Source: JAHIKV01 sp965195225 (GTDB lineage Bacteria > Planctomycetota > Planctomycetia > Pirellulales > Thermoguttaceae). Taken from it: a stretch of DNA of 64,000 bases. Positions 35,267 to 44,674 of this stretch are shown in pieces (within the stretch, counting starts at the first letter, position 1; each line of letters starts with the position of its first letter). A program made the translations under genes and the position numbers. The notes below the pieces were generated by a model. The model did not search any database. It saw only the letters and a program-made list of their open reading frames with translations, and was not told the DNA's origin. The DNA lies in the NCBI GenBank assembly GCA_965195225.1, contig CBDAFL010000065.1, forward strand, positions 1 to 64,000, read 5' to 3'.

Positions 35267-36199
35267 CTACTTACGCTTCCTCCATGCGTAGCAGAGCAGG
35301 CCGATTAGGCCCGTGGCCAACAACGCCAGTGTGCCCGGCTCGGGAATCATCACGGCCGTATACCGGTATTTACTCCCGGACGCGAAGGTACTCCAGCCAG
35401 GGGTGTCCAGATCATACTTCTGGATCCCCACAGCGGTGTCAGCGCAAGCCACATAGAGGGCTCCATCAAAATAGTCAACGTCAATACTCTCACCGGCAAG
35501 AGTGGCAATCAACGTTTGGCTTCCCCACGAGGAATCCCACGAATAGACCTTCTTGGTCCCCGCATCGGTCGTGTACCACGTGCCGTCCGGTCCGAGGGCG
35601 ATCCCGTCGGTTCTGGTACCCGTCATTACCATCGACCGAGTGCCATCGCTCAGGTCGTACCTCGCAACGCCCGTACCACCAACATTCACGGCAGCGTACA
35701 GGTAATTCCCAACGACCTCGATGTCCGCGATGGAGGTTGCGTCTGACTTAGCACCCCACATGTTAGTCTTCACGCCGCCTGACGTGAACTTGTCGACATA
35801 ACCGTCGCGCCTTGCAACGTAGAGATTCCCGCCGGAATCGACGGCCAGCCCGCTGATGAGTACAGCAGTATCGTTGTACACAGCAAAACTGTCGTTGATC
35901 GCCAAGCCCGTCGCGGTGCTGCGAGCCCTAACCTTAGCGTAGTTGACCCCGCCGCCGGAGTTGTAGTCCGAGACGTACAAAATGGAGCGATCCGGCGAGA
36001 GGGCAAGCCCCTGGGCTTCGCGGCTGGTGAAGGTGAAACTAGGCGGGGTGAGTTTGGTACCGGCAGCGTCAAACGCGTTGACCCCCGTGCCATCATAACC
36101 CCCCCAGATCATCGTATCTCCTTGTGCGACGGCTGTAAGGCCCACCGTCATACCCACCGCTACCAAAACAATCATCATAGTGTAAGAAAACGATTTCAT
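35267..36199 (-). CDS. PEP-CTERM-sorted beta-propeller protein
   Basis: This 310-residue protein has an N-terminal signal peptide, about six NHL/SMP-30-like strand repeats (GLALSPDRSILYVSDYN, GLAVDSGGNLYVARRDG, GIALGPDGTWYTTDAG) and a C-terminal PEPGTLALLATGLIGLLCYAWRKRK. The latter is a classical PEP-CTERM sorting signal: PEP, hydrophobic helix, basic tail. It would be processed by an exosortase and displayed at the surface. GAGGAG precedes the ATG at 36199. The ligand is unknown. Confidence 0.92.
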   Translation of the reverse strand: MKSFSYTMMIVLVAVGMTVGLTAVAQGDTMIWGGYDGTGVNAFDAAGTKLTPPSFTFTSREAQGLALSPDRSILYVSDYNSGGGVNYAKVRARSTATGLAINDSFAVYNDTAVLISGLAVDSGGNLYVARRDGYVDKFTSGGVKTNMWGAKSDATSIADIEVVGNYLYAAVNVGGTGVARYDLSDGTRSMVMTGTRTDGIALGPDGTWYTTDAGTKKVYSWDSSWGSQTLIATLAGESIDVDYFDGALYVACADTAVGIQKYDLDTPGWSTFASGSKYRYTAVMIPEPGTLALLATGLIGLLCYAWRKRK

Positions 36200-36269
36200 G
36201 ACAAGCACTCCTCAATCAGAAGGACAAAACTGTTTTCGGGCGGAACACCCACCCGAACACTAAAACGTC

Positions 36270-36333
36270 GTAGGGTGCGTGGAACGCACCGCTCAAACTC
36301 GTGATTTTTCGTGGTGCGTTTCACGCACCCTAC
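36270..36333. repeat. Inverted repeat (GTAGGGTGCGTG family)
   Basis: The arms 36270-36290 and 36313-36333 match with one mismatch. The adjacent 36334-36360 carries a fragment of the CAAGCCAGCAGTG family. Thus the 224-bp gap between the PEP-CTERM and FecR genes is built from repeat pieces, ending with GCGCGACCATCGGTCGCGGCTTTATGG at about 36408-36428. Confidence 0.8.
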
Positions 36334-36423
36334 CGCTGGACAAGCCAGCAGTGCCACCCGATCCGGAGTGGCAGTACAACTGCCACCCCAACGATGCCCG
36401 GGGCGCGACCATCGGTCGCGGCT

Positions 36424-38280
36424 TTATGGATCATTCATGGTTGCACCTCCTTTGTCCTTTGGTTCGTTCGCCTCGACCTGCATCAGGTCCAGCCGAGGAT
36501 CGCCGAACATGGTCCAATCGCCATGGATATCGTCGTTCCCGCCGTCGGTGGTTGCCAACGTCAGAAAACGGTCGTCGTCGCCGATTGAAATCAAGACCAG
36601 GAACGCGCCGCTGTAGCCATCGATATCGCGTCGCTCGAAACGCACCTGACCGTCGACCAGCACCCACAGGTCGGCGATTACCCTCGCGCCGTCCGGGGAT
36701 TGCATTGCCCCGCCGCTGCTGCCCGCCACGGCGCGGAATCGCAGCAGCTTGCAACTGGGGTTCGCGCGCCGGATCGCCTCCAAGTCGAAGGTGATTCCGT
36801 TGTTGGCGTGCATGAACAGCAGGCAATGAGGAGGCGAAGCATAGTCGATGCCCCCCAAGACAGCCGTGATCGGCAGGTCGGCGGGAATCGCGCTGCCCGC
36901 CCATATATGCTTCCACGTGGCATTGTAAGCATCGGGAAAGCCGGCGAATGTATGACCGGCGGAATCGACCTGCACCGCGCCTTTGCCGCCGTCGGGAATG
37001 AAAACGCCATCCACCAGCGGCAGTGCCTCGACACGATGATACTTTCCGTCGCCGACAAACTGTCCTTTGGAGCCCATCTCCTTTAGCGTCATCGCGTCTA
37101 CTTGCCCGCTGGTCGGATCGATGCTCCGGTTTCGCCGGCCGGAAAAACCGTCTCCGCCGGCCACCACGTCGACCAGGTCCAGCCTCTTGTATGTCACCTT
37201 GGGAATCCTGCGTGTGAAATCGGCCGTCTTGGCCGACGCGCCAAGCACCGTGATGCGAGGCTCGTCGCCACCGTCCACTCGGGCCGATTGGTTCTCACGC
37301 AAAATCACCTCACGCCCACTGCCGGGCGAGCTGGCAGTGCCACCCGACGCCAACACCTTCACCGAGCCGCGGAAGACGCGCGACGTGGTGGTTCCCTCAT
37401 CACTTACTTCCACGCCGAACTCGGTGCCCAGGTCGGTGACGACGGCGGTGGGAGTGCGGACGGAGAAGAGGGGAGAGACAGGGAGACCGGGAGATGGGGA
37501 GACAAGGAGATGGGGAGACGCGGCATCGGCCTTCTTTTCCTTGTCTCCTTGTCTCCTTGTTTCCTTGTCTTCCCCCACCCTCGCGGTCAGTTTTCCCAGC
37601 GCGAGATAGCCGCCGGCGGTGGATTCCACTTCATACGTGCAGGGGCCTTGGAGAAGGACCTTCGCCCCGGAGTCGTAGGTGATTTCCAACAGCCCGGAGT
37701 CGAGGATGTATTTTCGGCCCAAGGGAACGTGGGCAAACCCCGGCGGCGGCAGATAGCGGGGATCGTCGGACCATTTCACATCGACCATACCGGTGATCCG
37801 GCCGACGAACACCATCTCCGGCCTATCACGCGACGGAACCGACTGCGACGGCGCCTCGGCGATATGTTGATGATGGGTAATTTTGTACGCCCAAAACCCC
37901 AGTATCGCCACGCCCATAATCACCGTGGCGACCATGTAGGAGAACGCCCAACTGCCGACGGAAAAGTGGCTAGTGGCTAGTGGGTAGTGGGTAGTGGAGG
38001 AAAGATCGAGGACAATTTGAGGGAATGGGGGTTCGGGGTCCGGGGTTCGGGGTTCGGGGCCGACTTGTTTGGTGTCCAACGTGTCTCTTCCCCACTGACA
38101 GAGCGTGGCGGAGTCGTGCATGAAGCGGACGTAGTGCCGTCGGGCCTCCACGTCGTCGGATACCAATTTGCCGAGGCGATCGGATTTTTCCGCGGTGATG
38201 GCGCCGCTGAGCAGGGCGTCGGCCAACTCGTAAACCTCGCGCTGCTTGGGATCGTTATGGCCGGAAAGGTGATTAGTCAT
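36424..38280 (-). CDS. FecR-domain anti-sigma/receptor-like protein with C-terminal NPCBM-like domain
   Basis: This 618-residue protein has a cytoplasmic N-terminal helical domain of about 90 residues (YELADALLSGAIT, DVEARRHYVRFMHD), which is anti-sigma-like. One transmembrane helix lies at about 125-147, a FecR beta domain at about 180-330, and an NPCBM carbohydrate-binding-like domain in the last about 200 residues (GGIDYASPP, MHANNGITFDL). It overlaps the ECF sigma gene by ATGA, so it is that sigma's regulator. The protein carries three low-complexity in-frame stretches (around TPDPEP, STTHYPLATSHF and KETRRQGDKEKK) whose DNA matches intergenic repeat types. Confidence 0.9.
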   Translation of the reverse strand: MTNHLSGHNDPKQREVYELADALLSGAITAEKSDRLGKLVSDDVEARRHYVRFMHDSATLCQWGRDTLDTKQVGPEPRTPDPEPPFPQIVLDLSSTTHYPLATSHFSVGSWAFSYMVATVIMGVAILGFWAYKITHHQHIAEAPSQSVPSRDRPEMVFVGRITGMVDVKWSDDPRYLPPPGFAHVPLGRKYILDSGLLEITYDSGAKVLLQGPCTYEVESTAGGYLALGKLTARVGEDKETRRQGDKEKKADAASPHLLVSPSPGLPVSPLFSVRTPTAVVTDLGTEFGVEVSDEGTTTSRVFRGSVKVLASGGTASSPGSGREVILRENQSARVDGGDEPRITVLGASAKTADFTRRIPKVTYKRLDLVDVVAGGDGFSGRRNRSIDPTSGQVDAMTLKEMGSKGQFVGDGKYHRVEALPLVDGVFIPDGGKGAVQVDSAGHTFAGFPDAYNATWKHIWAGSAIPADLPITAVLGGIDYASPPHCLLFMHANNGITFDLEAIRRANPSCKLLRFRAVAGSSGGAMQSPDGARVIADLWVLVDGQVRFERRDIDGYSGAFLVLISIGDDDRFLTLATTDGGNDDIHGDWTMFGDPRLDLMQVEANEPKDKGGATMNDP

Positions 38281-38822
38281 TGGCCTTCCTCCCCATGCAA
38301 CGCTTCGTCGACGCAATCTCTGAGCGTCGAGCGGGTGCGGAGGATCGCTTGCCGGGTGGCGTCGAAGGTTCGCCCCAGTTCGGCGGCGATTTCACGAGTG
38401 GTGCGTTCACCCGAGTAATAGTGCAACAACAAATCCCGCTTGGCCTGCGGCAGTTTCTCGAAGCAGTCTTTCAGCGCCTGCCCGGAGGCGTCCAACTCGT
38501 CGGAGATCGCGGCGACCTCCTCGGCGACCAGCTCGGCGAGCCGGTCGCTGATCATTCCAGGACGGCGGGACAACTTTTCGCGATGGGTGAGCACTTGGTA
38601 GTAGGCGATAGTGCGTGCCCAGGCGCCGAAATCCTTGGCCGGGTCGTAGTCGTCGAATTGTTCCCAAAGGCGGATTCTCACCTCTTGGGCGATGTCGTCG
38701 GCGTCGGCCCAATTCGGCACCAGAGAGAGGATCAGTCCGCGCAGCCGTCGCTCGTGCTGCCCGAGCAACGTCAGGTATTGCCGGGTCCGCTGGTCATTGC
38801 TGGACGGATTAGACGAGGTCAC
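38277..38822 (-). CDS. ECF sigma factor (Rhodopirellula/Verrucomicrobium type)
   Basis: This 181-residue sigma-70-family protein contains region 2 (LVPNWADADDIAQEVRIRLWEQFDDYDP) and region 4 (RTTREIAAELGRTFDATRQAILRTR). These sequences are typical of the planctomycete/verrucomicrobial ECF group that is paired with FecR-like regulators. The GTG at 38822 is favoured because upstream residues are not family-like. It is the first gene of an operon with the FecR/NPCBM protein, and a cell-surface signal is the likely input. Confidence 0.92.
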   Translation of the reverse strand: MTSSNPSSNDQRTRQYLTLLGQHERRLRGLILSLVPNWADADDIAQEVRIRLWEQFDDYDPAKDFGAWARTIAYYQVLTHREKLSRRPGMISDRLAELVAEEVAAISDELDASGQALKDCFEKLPQAKRDLLLHYYSGERTTREIAAELGRTFDATRQAILRTRSTLRDCVDEALHGEEGQ

Positions 38823-38966
38823 GTTGCTTTTTCCCCACCTGAAATGTGGATCCCGGCCGTTGAGTAGACAGGAAGCGGCTCTTCCCTCTATTCTAATTAG
38901 GGGCAAAAGCCGCGGATGCGACAAAGAAAAATCTCACCCCGACCAGAGGGGGGCGTCGGCTGGACC

Positions 38967-40301
38967 CTATTCGTGCCTTAACGCTTCGATGGGGTCCATC
39001 GCCGCGGCTCGGATCGCCGGATACAGCCCAAAAATCACCCCGATCGTCACCGAGATGCCAAACGCCAACGGGATCGACCACGGCACGATAATGGGGGTCA
39101 CCTCGCGTATGACATCGGGTAATTGCTCGAAGACTTCCGGAGCGGCGCGTTGCAGGGCACCGCGGAGCGCGCCGATCAGCGGCCGGCACGTCAGACCGCC
39201 CAGGATACCGGTGGCTCCTCCCACGACCGACAAGGCGACGGTCTCGACGAGGAACTGACGGGTGATGTCGCCGCGCTTTGCCCCCAGCGCGCGGCGGATG
39301 CCGATCTCGCGGGTCCGCTCGGTGACGGTGGCGAGCATGATGTTCATGATGCCGATGCCGCCCACGACCAGCGAGATCGCCGCGATCAGGCCCATGAAAA
39401 CGATGAACATCAGCCGCGTGGTCTTGGCCTGTTTGAGCAACTCCAGCGGCACGGTCACGGCGTAATCCGGCTTGCGGTGGTGCAGTTTGAGGGTTTCTTT
39501 GACCAGCGAGGCGGTCTTCAGGACGTTCTCCACCTTGTCCACTCGGAGCGTGATCTGGCTAAGCTCGATCATCTCGCCTTCAAACGATCCGGTGCGGCGG
39601 GTGACGATAATATCGCCGATGCGGCTCCAGAGGGTGCGGATGGGTATGTATACGTCGTTGTTGAACTCCTGCGCGGTCAGCGAGCCGCCGATGCCCGCCG
39701 TTGGAGTCCGATCCTTCATCACTCCCACGACCAGGTAGAACGCCTTCTCGATACGGATCGCTTGACCGATCGGATTCTCGAAGGGGAACAACTTCTCGGC
39801 GGTGCCGGCGGCCAGCACGCAATGGTTCCATTTATCGTGGTCGTCGGTGTCGGAGAGGAACCGTCCACGGGCTACCTCGAGTTGGTTCACCTCGGCGTAC
39901 TCGGGTGGGCAGCCGACCAGCCGCCCCTCGATGTTCCGGCCCCGATAGCCGAACCGATAACGCGCCTCTCGGATAGGCAACGCGCGGTCGATCGTGGGAA
40001 TCGTCGTGGTCAGCCGGTCGAAGTCGGCGCGGGTAACGCCGTAGGGGACTATCGAGCGCGAGCTACCCGCGTTTTCGATCGACTCCTCCGGCGGCTTGAT
40101 CGAACGGATGATTATGTTGGTGGCTCCCAGCCCTTCGATTTGCTCTTGGGCCTTGCGGCTAATGCCCTCGCCGATGGCCAGCAGCCAGACCACGCTGGCC
40201 ACGCCGATAAAGATACCCAGCACCGTCAGCAAGGATCGCAGCGGATGCAACAGCAGGCTCTTAACGCCCAAGTGCCAGGTGCGTAGCCAGATAAAAGGCA
40301 T
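38967..40301 (-). CDS. MacB-type ABC transporter permease
   Basis: This 444-residue protein has the MacB/FtsX topology. TM1 is near residues 18-40 (LRSLLTVLGIFIGVASVVWLL), a large periplasmic domain follows (about 50-290), and three C-terminal helices contain GIMNIMLATVTERTREIGIRRALGA. It is the last gene of a tripartite exporter set with the ATPase and adaptor. The substrate is unknown; peptides, lipids or lipoproteins are usual. Confidence 0.92.
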   Translation of the reverse strand: MPFIWLRTWHLGVKSLLLHPLRSLLTVLGIFIGVASVVWLLAIGEGISRKAQEQIEGLGATNIIIRSIKPPEESIENAGSSRSIVPYGVTRADFDRLTTTIPTIDRALPIREARYRFGYRGRNIEGRLVGCPPEYAEVNQLEVARGRFLSDTDDHDKWNHCVLAAGTAEKLFPFENPIGQAIRIEKAFYLVVGVMKDRTPTAGIGGSLTAQEFNNDVYIPIRTLWSRIGDIIVTRRTGSFEGEMIELSQITLRVDKVENVLKTASLVKETLKLHHRKPDYAVTVPLELLKQAKTTRLMFIVFMGLIAAISLVVGGIGIMNIMLATVTERTREIGIRRALGAKRGDITRQFLVETVALSVVGGATGILGGLTCRPLIGALRGALQRAAPEVFEQLPDVIREVTPIIVPWSIPLAFGISVTIGVIFGLYPAIRAAAMDPIEALRHE

Positions 40302-40421
40302 TAGTGGATGGGTCGGGGGTCGGTGATCGGAATTTTGAGACTTGCGATACAATACTATCGTTTAGCGGTCGCCGGCACGGCGGCCCGTGTGGGTGGCTGC
40401 TCAACATGTGAAGACGATTCG

Positions 40422-41108
40422 TTATCCGGTCCGTTTGTCGCTGCAAATCGATCCGTCCCGCAGCCGCACGACGCGCTTGGCGAGTTCGCCCACCTCTGGC
40501 TCGTGCGTGACGATTATGATGGTTTTGCCTTGCTCGTTCAGGTCGTTGAGCAAGCGAAGTATCTCCTCGGACGTGACGGAATCGAGGTTGCCGGTCGGTT
40601 CGTCGGCGAGGATGAAATACGGGTCGTTTATCAGGCTTCGGGCAATGGCCACCCGCTGCTGTTGGCCGCCGGATAGCTGAGTGGGACGATGTTTCAGCCG
40701 GTCGCCGAGTCCCACCAATTCGGCCAGTTCGTGGCTCCGCTGCCGTTGTCGCCGGTCTATCAGTCCCTGATAGTACAAGGGGACTTCGATGTTTTCCAAC
40801 ACGCTCAGTTGCGGGATCAGATTGTAAGATTGGAAGATGAAGCCGATGTGCGAGGCACGGATTTCTGAAAGCCGGTCGTCGCTGGCGCCGCTGATTTCCT
40901 CGTCGCCGAGCATGAGCCGGCCGGAAGTGGGGCGATCGAGACATCCCAGCAGGTTCAACAGCGTGCTCTTACCCGACCCCGAAGGGCCCATGATCGCCAC
41001 GTAGTCGCCGGTGGGGATTTCCAGATTCACGTCGCGCAGTGCGTGGACCGTTCCGCCGTCCATGACGTATTGCTTGGTTGCCTCCAGCATGCGTGCGGCG
41101 GGGATCAT
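40422..41108 (-). CDS. ABC transporter ATP-binding protein (MacB/LolD type)
   Basis: This 228-residue ATPase has Walker A MGPSGSGKSTLLN, Q-loop FIFQSYNLIPQ, signature LSGGQQQRVAIARSL and Walker B ILADEPTGNLD. The ATG at 41108 overlaps the adaptor stop codon by ATGA. It energises the MacB-type permease encoded downstream. 40302-40421 is a short gap with no further gene. Confidence 0.95.
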   Translation of the reverse strand: MIPAARMLEATKQYVMDGGTVHALRDVNLEIPTGDYVAIMGPSGSGKSTLLNLLGCLDRPTSGRLMLGDEEISGASDDRLSEIRASHIGFIFQSYNLIPQLSVLENIEVPLYYQGLIDRRQRQRSHELAELVGLGDRLKHRPTQLSGGQQQRVAIARSLINDPYFILADEPTGNLDSVTSEEILRLLNDLNEQGKTIIIVTHEPEVGELAKRVVRLRDGSICSDKRTG

Positions 41109-42802
41109 GGTTGGGCTCTCGGCTTGGCGGAATCGCCGCCCTGATTGCGGAAACGTTTGGCGGCTGCGATCCATTCCGCTTGGTCGATCTCGCCGTCGTT
41201 GTTCCCATCGGCCGCTTTCAGCGCGTCGCGCAATCCTTCCGGCAGCTCGTCGAGTTGCAGCGTCCCGTCGCCGTTGCCGTCAAACTGACGGAACATCTTC
41301 TCCGCGTCCGCGGCCCGATTTTTTGCGGTTGCGCGGTCCGCGTCCGCGGCCCGTTTCGCGGCCGGCGCCGTGACGGCTTGAGGTTCCAAGGCCGTCTCCG
41401 ACAGGTCCACTTTTTCGCGATAGGCCGCGACGTTGAGCACCACTTCTTCCCCCTCGAAAAGGCCCCCTTGCACCACGACCGCTTTGTCGTTGGTAGCTCC
41501 GATGGTGACTTCCCGGGCATACCACCGGTTGCCCTCGCCGGTGACGCAATAGAATTTTTCGTCCTGCTCGAAAACGGCTTGAACCGGCACCAGCAATACG
41601 TCGGGAAGGTACTCCGCGCGGATGCGCACTTCGGCGGTCAGCCCGGGGCGCAATCCGGGCGGCGATTCGTTGATCCGCACCGTCGTCTCGTATTCCTTCA
41701 CGCTGGAACCGAAAAACGAAGTGGGTACGGGAAACTCGTCGACCTTCTCCACCGTGCCGTGCAGTTCGAGTTCCGGGAAGGCGTCCAAGCGGACCGTGGC
41801 CGACATCCCCCGCTTCACCAGGGTGATCTTCGACTCGTTGATCTTCGCCACCACTTGCATCCGTTTGGGGTCGGGCAGCCGAATCAAGGCTTGCCGCTCG
41901 CGGGCCTGCTCGCCGGCCTCGATTATCACCTCCTTCGAGCCTCGCCATCCGGTGACGTTGGCGTAGACCACCTGCCCCGCCTCCGGCGAGCGGATCACGC
42001 ACTTCTCGATCTGGCTCTTGATCAAATCCAACTGTCCCATGTCGAGTTTGTGCGCGGCCTGTTTAGCTTGGGCGCTCGCCTCGGCCGTCTTGATGTTGCT
42101 GCTCAACTGGACGATCATCTTCTCCTTGGTGAACCTTTGCAGCACGTCCAATTTGGTCTTGGCGATTTCCAGCGAGTTGCGGGCCTGATCCACCGCGAAG
42201 CGATCGGCCTTCAACTGCTGTTTGGTGATGTATCCCTTGGCCGCCAACCGTTTGCTGTATTTCAGGTATTCTTCGGCCCGGCTCATGTTCTCTTCGGCCA
42301 TGAAGATTTCGTTCTGAATGGTCTGCGCCGCTTGCCTGTACAAACCTTCGAGGTACTCCCGCTTGGCGATGACCGCCGTGTCGTAGGCCTCCTGCGCCTG
42401 GATCATCGCCGCCTTGCTGTTGTTGCAACCGATCAATTGCGCGGTGCGCTCGTTCTCCAGGGCGGAGGAATCGAGCCGTACCAGCACGTCGCCGGGTTGG
42501 ACCGTGGTTCCCTCGGGAACGATCTCCAGAATCGTGGTGCCACCGGTCCCCTTGGACTTCACTTGGCAGCGGATTTCCACGTTGTTGGCACTTTCCACGT
42601 TGCCGCGATCGGTGATCTCGTGGATAAACTCACCCCGCTCCACGCGGTACATCATCGGACCGGCGTCGGGCTTCGACCAAGAAAACTTCGGCCACAACGA
42701 GAACCACAACGCCGGCAACGCCAACACCAGCGCTAGCGCAACCAGCAGTTTGCGGGTCGAGAACCCGCGGCGTATTGGGACGGTGGGCGTGGATCGAGAC
42801 AT
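41105..42802 (-). CDS. Membrane-fusion (HlyD/RND) adaptor fused to a C-terminal EF-hand pair
   Basis: This 565-residue adaptor has an N-terminal anchor at about 18-40, a barrel-sandwich/lipoyl half and a long coiled-coil hairpin at about 120-240, then beta-barrel segments (YANVTGWRGSKEVIIEAG). Beyond about residue 490 it carries two EF-hands, FDGNGDGTLQLDEL and ADGNNDGEIDQAEW, with complete Ca-binding loops. Ordinary MacA-type adaptors lack these, so the fusion may tie export to Ca2+ or to a partner. It forms an operon with the ATPase and permease genes. Confidence 0.9.
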   Translation of the reverse strand: MSRSTPTVPIRRGFSTRKLLVALALVLALPALWFSLWPKFSWSKPDAGPMMYRVERGEFIHEITDRGNVESANNVEIRCQVKSKGTGGTTILEIVPEGTTVQPGDVLVRLDSSALENERTAQLIGCNNSKAAMIQAQEAYDTAVIAKREYLEGLYRQAAQTIQNEIFMAEENMSRAEEYLKYSKRLAAKGYITKQQLKADRFAVDQARNSLEIAKTKLDVLQRFTKEKMIVQLSSNIKTAEASAQAKQAAHKLDMGQLDLIKSQIEKCVIRSPEAGQVVYANVTGWRGSKEVIIEAGEQARERQALIRLPDPKRMQVVAKINESKITLVKRGMSATVRLDAFPELELHGTVEKVDEFPVPTSFFGSSVKEYETTVRINESPPGLRPGLTAEVRIRAEYLPDVLLVPVQAVFEQDEKFYCVTGEGNRWYAREVTIGATNDKAVVVQGGLFEGEEVVLNVAAYREKVDLSETALEPQAVTAPAAKRAADADRATAKNRAADAEKMFRQFDGNGDGTLQLDELPEGLRDALKAADGNNDGEIDQAEWIAAAKRFRNQGGDSAKPRAQP

Positions 42803-42879
42803 GGCGGCAATTCCTCAACCATCCATTATATCCACCGAAAGAGTGATTGTCACCCTTGTTTCCACGCTCTGCAATCCCC

Positions 42880-42905
42880 CTCGTTCCCACGCTCTGCGTG
42901 GGAAC
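42880..42905. repeat. Dispersed hairpin GTTCCCACGCTCTGCGTGGGAAC
   Basis: This member of the family seen at 3271-3321, 4383-4434 and 44719-44749 lies in the gap between the UbiA-like and adaptor genes, upstream of the adaptor start. Confidence 0.75.
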
Positions 42906-42966
42906 GCACTTGCCAGCCTCTCCGCGTCCCCGGCGCAACTTCCAGCTTGAACCGATAACCGACAAC

Positions 42967-43845
42967 TTACAACAGCAAATCCGCCGCGCCCGCCGCCAGC
43001 AAACCAACGCTCACAACCGCGTTGACGTGGAAGAACGCCCGGTTCACGCGGCTCAGATCGTCGGGACGGACGATCGCGTGTTCATAAACCAACAAGACGG
43101 CGATGGCCGCCACGGCCGTCAAGTAGATCGCGCCGAACCCACCGTATACCAGCGGCAGCAGGAGCAATAGGGTCACCATGCCCAAGTGGCAGAGCGCGGC
43201 CAACCGCAGAGCGGCGGAGACACCGAATCTGGCCGGCACGCTGCGGAGCCGCCTCTTCACGTCGAACTCGTAGTCCTGGCAGGCGTAGATTATGTCGAAG
43301 CCGGCCACCCAAAACATCACCGCCGCGCCCAGCACGATCGGCGCCAGCGACAGTTCCGCGCGGATCGCCACCCAGGCGGCCAACGGGGCCAGCATCAAAG
43401 CCCCGCCAAGCCAGAAATGCGAAAGGGTCGTAAACCGCTTCGCGTAGCTGTAGCCGAACAGATAGGCCAGCACCGGCAACGACGCCAGCAGCGGGATCGG
43501 ATTGCCGGGCAAAAACAACAGCGTACCGGCAACGAACCCCAGCGAGCAGACGACCGTAAACGCGATCACGCTAACCAAACTCAACTCGCCGCTGGGTAAG
43601 TGTCGCGACCGGGTACGCGGGTTAAGAGCGTCTAAATGTCGATCGGCAAGCCGGTTGAAGGCCATCGCCGCGCCCCGGGCAGTCGCCATGCAAACCAGTA
43701 TGCCCAGCAAGTCCAGCGGCCTAAACGGTATGGGCGGATCGCTACGCAGGTTGGCCGACCACGCCATTGCCGCCGCCAACAGCGCAAACGGCAACGCGAA
43801 CAACGTGTGGCTGAAGCGGATCAGTTCCAACAGGCGGACGAACAT
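42967..43845 (-). CDS. ubiA: UbiA-type polyprenyltransferase (menaquinone, MqnP-like)
   Basis: This 292-residue integral membrane protein has about eight helices. The first Asp-rich prenyl-diphosphate site, NRLADRHLDALNPRTRSR, lies near residue 65, and the second, DIIYACQDYEFDVKR, lies near residue 180. Together with UbiX, UbiE and UbiD homologues on the same strand, it fits the futalosine-type menaquinone route, where a UbiA homologue prenylates the naphthoate-type precursor. Quinone identity is inferred from the set. Confidence 0.92.
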   Translation of the reverse strand: MFVRLLELIRFSHTLFALPFALLAAAMAWSANLRSDPPIPFRPLDLLGILVCMATARGAAMAFNRLADRHLDALNPRTRSRHLPSGELSLVSVIAFTVVCSLGFVAGTLLFLPGNPIPLLASLPVLAYLFGYSYAKRFTTLSHFWLGGALMLAPLAAWVAIRAELSLAPIVLGAAVMFWVAGFDIIYACQDYEFDVKRRLRSVPARFGVSAALRLAALCHLGMVTLLLLLPLVYGGFGAIYLTAVAAIAVLLVYEHAIVRPDDLSRVNRAFFHVNAVVSVGLLAAGAADLLL

Positions 43846-43891
43846 AGTGGGTAGTGCTTTTCAATAACGGAAGGGCGTGATTTCCCGCCGA

Positions 43892-43926
43892 CCACGCCCT
43901 TCGCTGCGCTCAGGGACGTGCCACCC
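43892..43926. repeat. Single arm of the repeat seen at 31-112
   Basis: CCACGCCCTTCGCTGCGCTCAGGGACGTGCCACCC matches the right arm at 78-112 with one change. A short complementary partner (AAGGGCGTGA) lies at about 43871-43880, so this copy is degenerate. It occupies the gap between the ubiA and ubiX genes. Confidence 0.8.
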
Positions 43927-43951
43927 AACATACACATCTTGCATCCAGCCC

Positions 43952-44650
43952 CTAATCCCTCTCCCCGCTTCCCCAGCGCTGTATCAGCGCATTGGGTATT
44001 TCCAACTGGTCGCAAATGCGGGAGACGACGAAATCGACCAGATCGCTGATCAACTTCACGCCGTGGTAGAAGCCGGGCATGGCCGGAAGGACCACCGCGC
44101 CCAACTCGGCGGCTCGACGCATGTTCTCGATCTGCACAAGCGAAAGCGGCGTCTCGCGGGGGACCAGCACCAATCGGCGGTGTTCCTTCAGATGCACCTC
44201 GGCCGCGCGGTGAATCAGGTTGGCGCTCGTGCCGTGGGCAATCGCGCTTAGCGTGCCAAACGAACAGGGGCAGACGACCATGCCGTCGGTCTGGAACGAT
44301 CCGCTGCCGATCGGCGAGAGCAAGTCGCGCCAATGGCAATAATGAATTCCGCCCGGATCGCCCATTCCCATCCCGAGCACGTTGCTCGAATCGCTGGAGA
44401 TTCCGGCCGTGCCCCGCAGCACTTGCAGCTTGGGGTCGCGGAGGATCGCCCCGCTGTCAAGCATCAGCATCGACGGGCTGAAATTGTCCATGTCCACCGT
44501 CAGGTCAAGCTCTTGCTTGAACACTTCGACGGCGGCTTCGCTGATGCTCAGGTGAATGTCGCATCCGGCGGCCAGCAGCACTTCCAACAGGCGCACGCCG
44601 TAGGTCGCGCCGCTCGCGCCGGTAATCGCCACCACGATGTTGCGTTTCAT
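43952..44650 (-). CDS. ubiX: UbiX-family flavin prenyltransferase
   Basis: This 232-residue flavoprotein has the FMN-binding N-terminus AITGASGATYGVRLLE, SDSSN, the GMVVCPCSFGTLSAIAHG segment and the LVLVPRETPL motif. It makes prenylated FMN, the cofactor of the UbiD decarboxylase encoded two genes upstream on the minus strand. GAGGTGA precedes the ATG. It is about 40 residues longer than typical UbiX, mainly in a GMGMGDPGGIHYCHWRDLLS insertion. Confidence 0.93.
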   Translation of the reverse strand: MKRNIVVAITGASGATYGVRLLEVLLAAGCDIHLSISEAAVEVFKQELDLTVDMDNFSPSMLMLDSGAILRDPKLQVLRGTAGISSDSSNVLGMGMGDPGGIHYCHWRDLLSPIGSGSFQTDGMVVCPCSFGTLSAIAHGTSANLIHRAAEVHLKEHRRLVLVPRETPLSLVQIENMRRAAELGAVVLPAMPGFYHGVKLISDLVDFVVSRICDQLEIPNALIQRWGSGERD

Positions 44651-44674
44651 CGTTCACCTCTGGCTTTAATGGTG

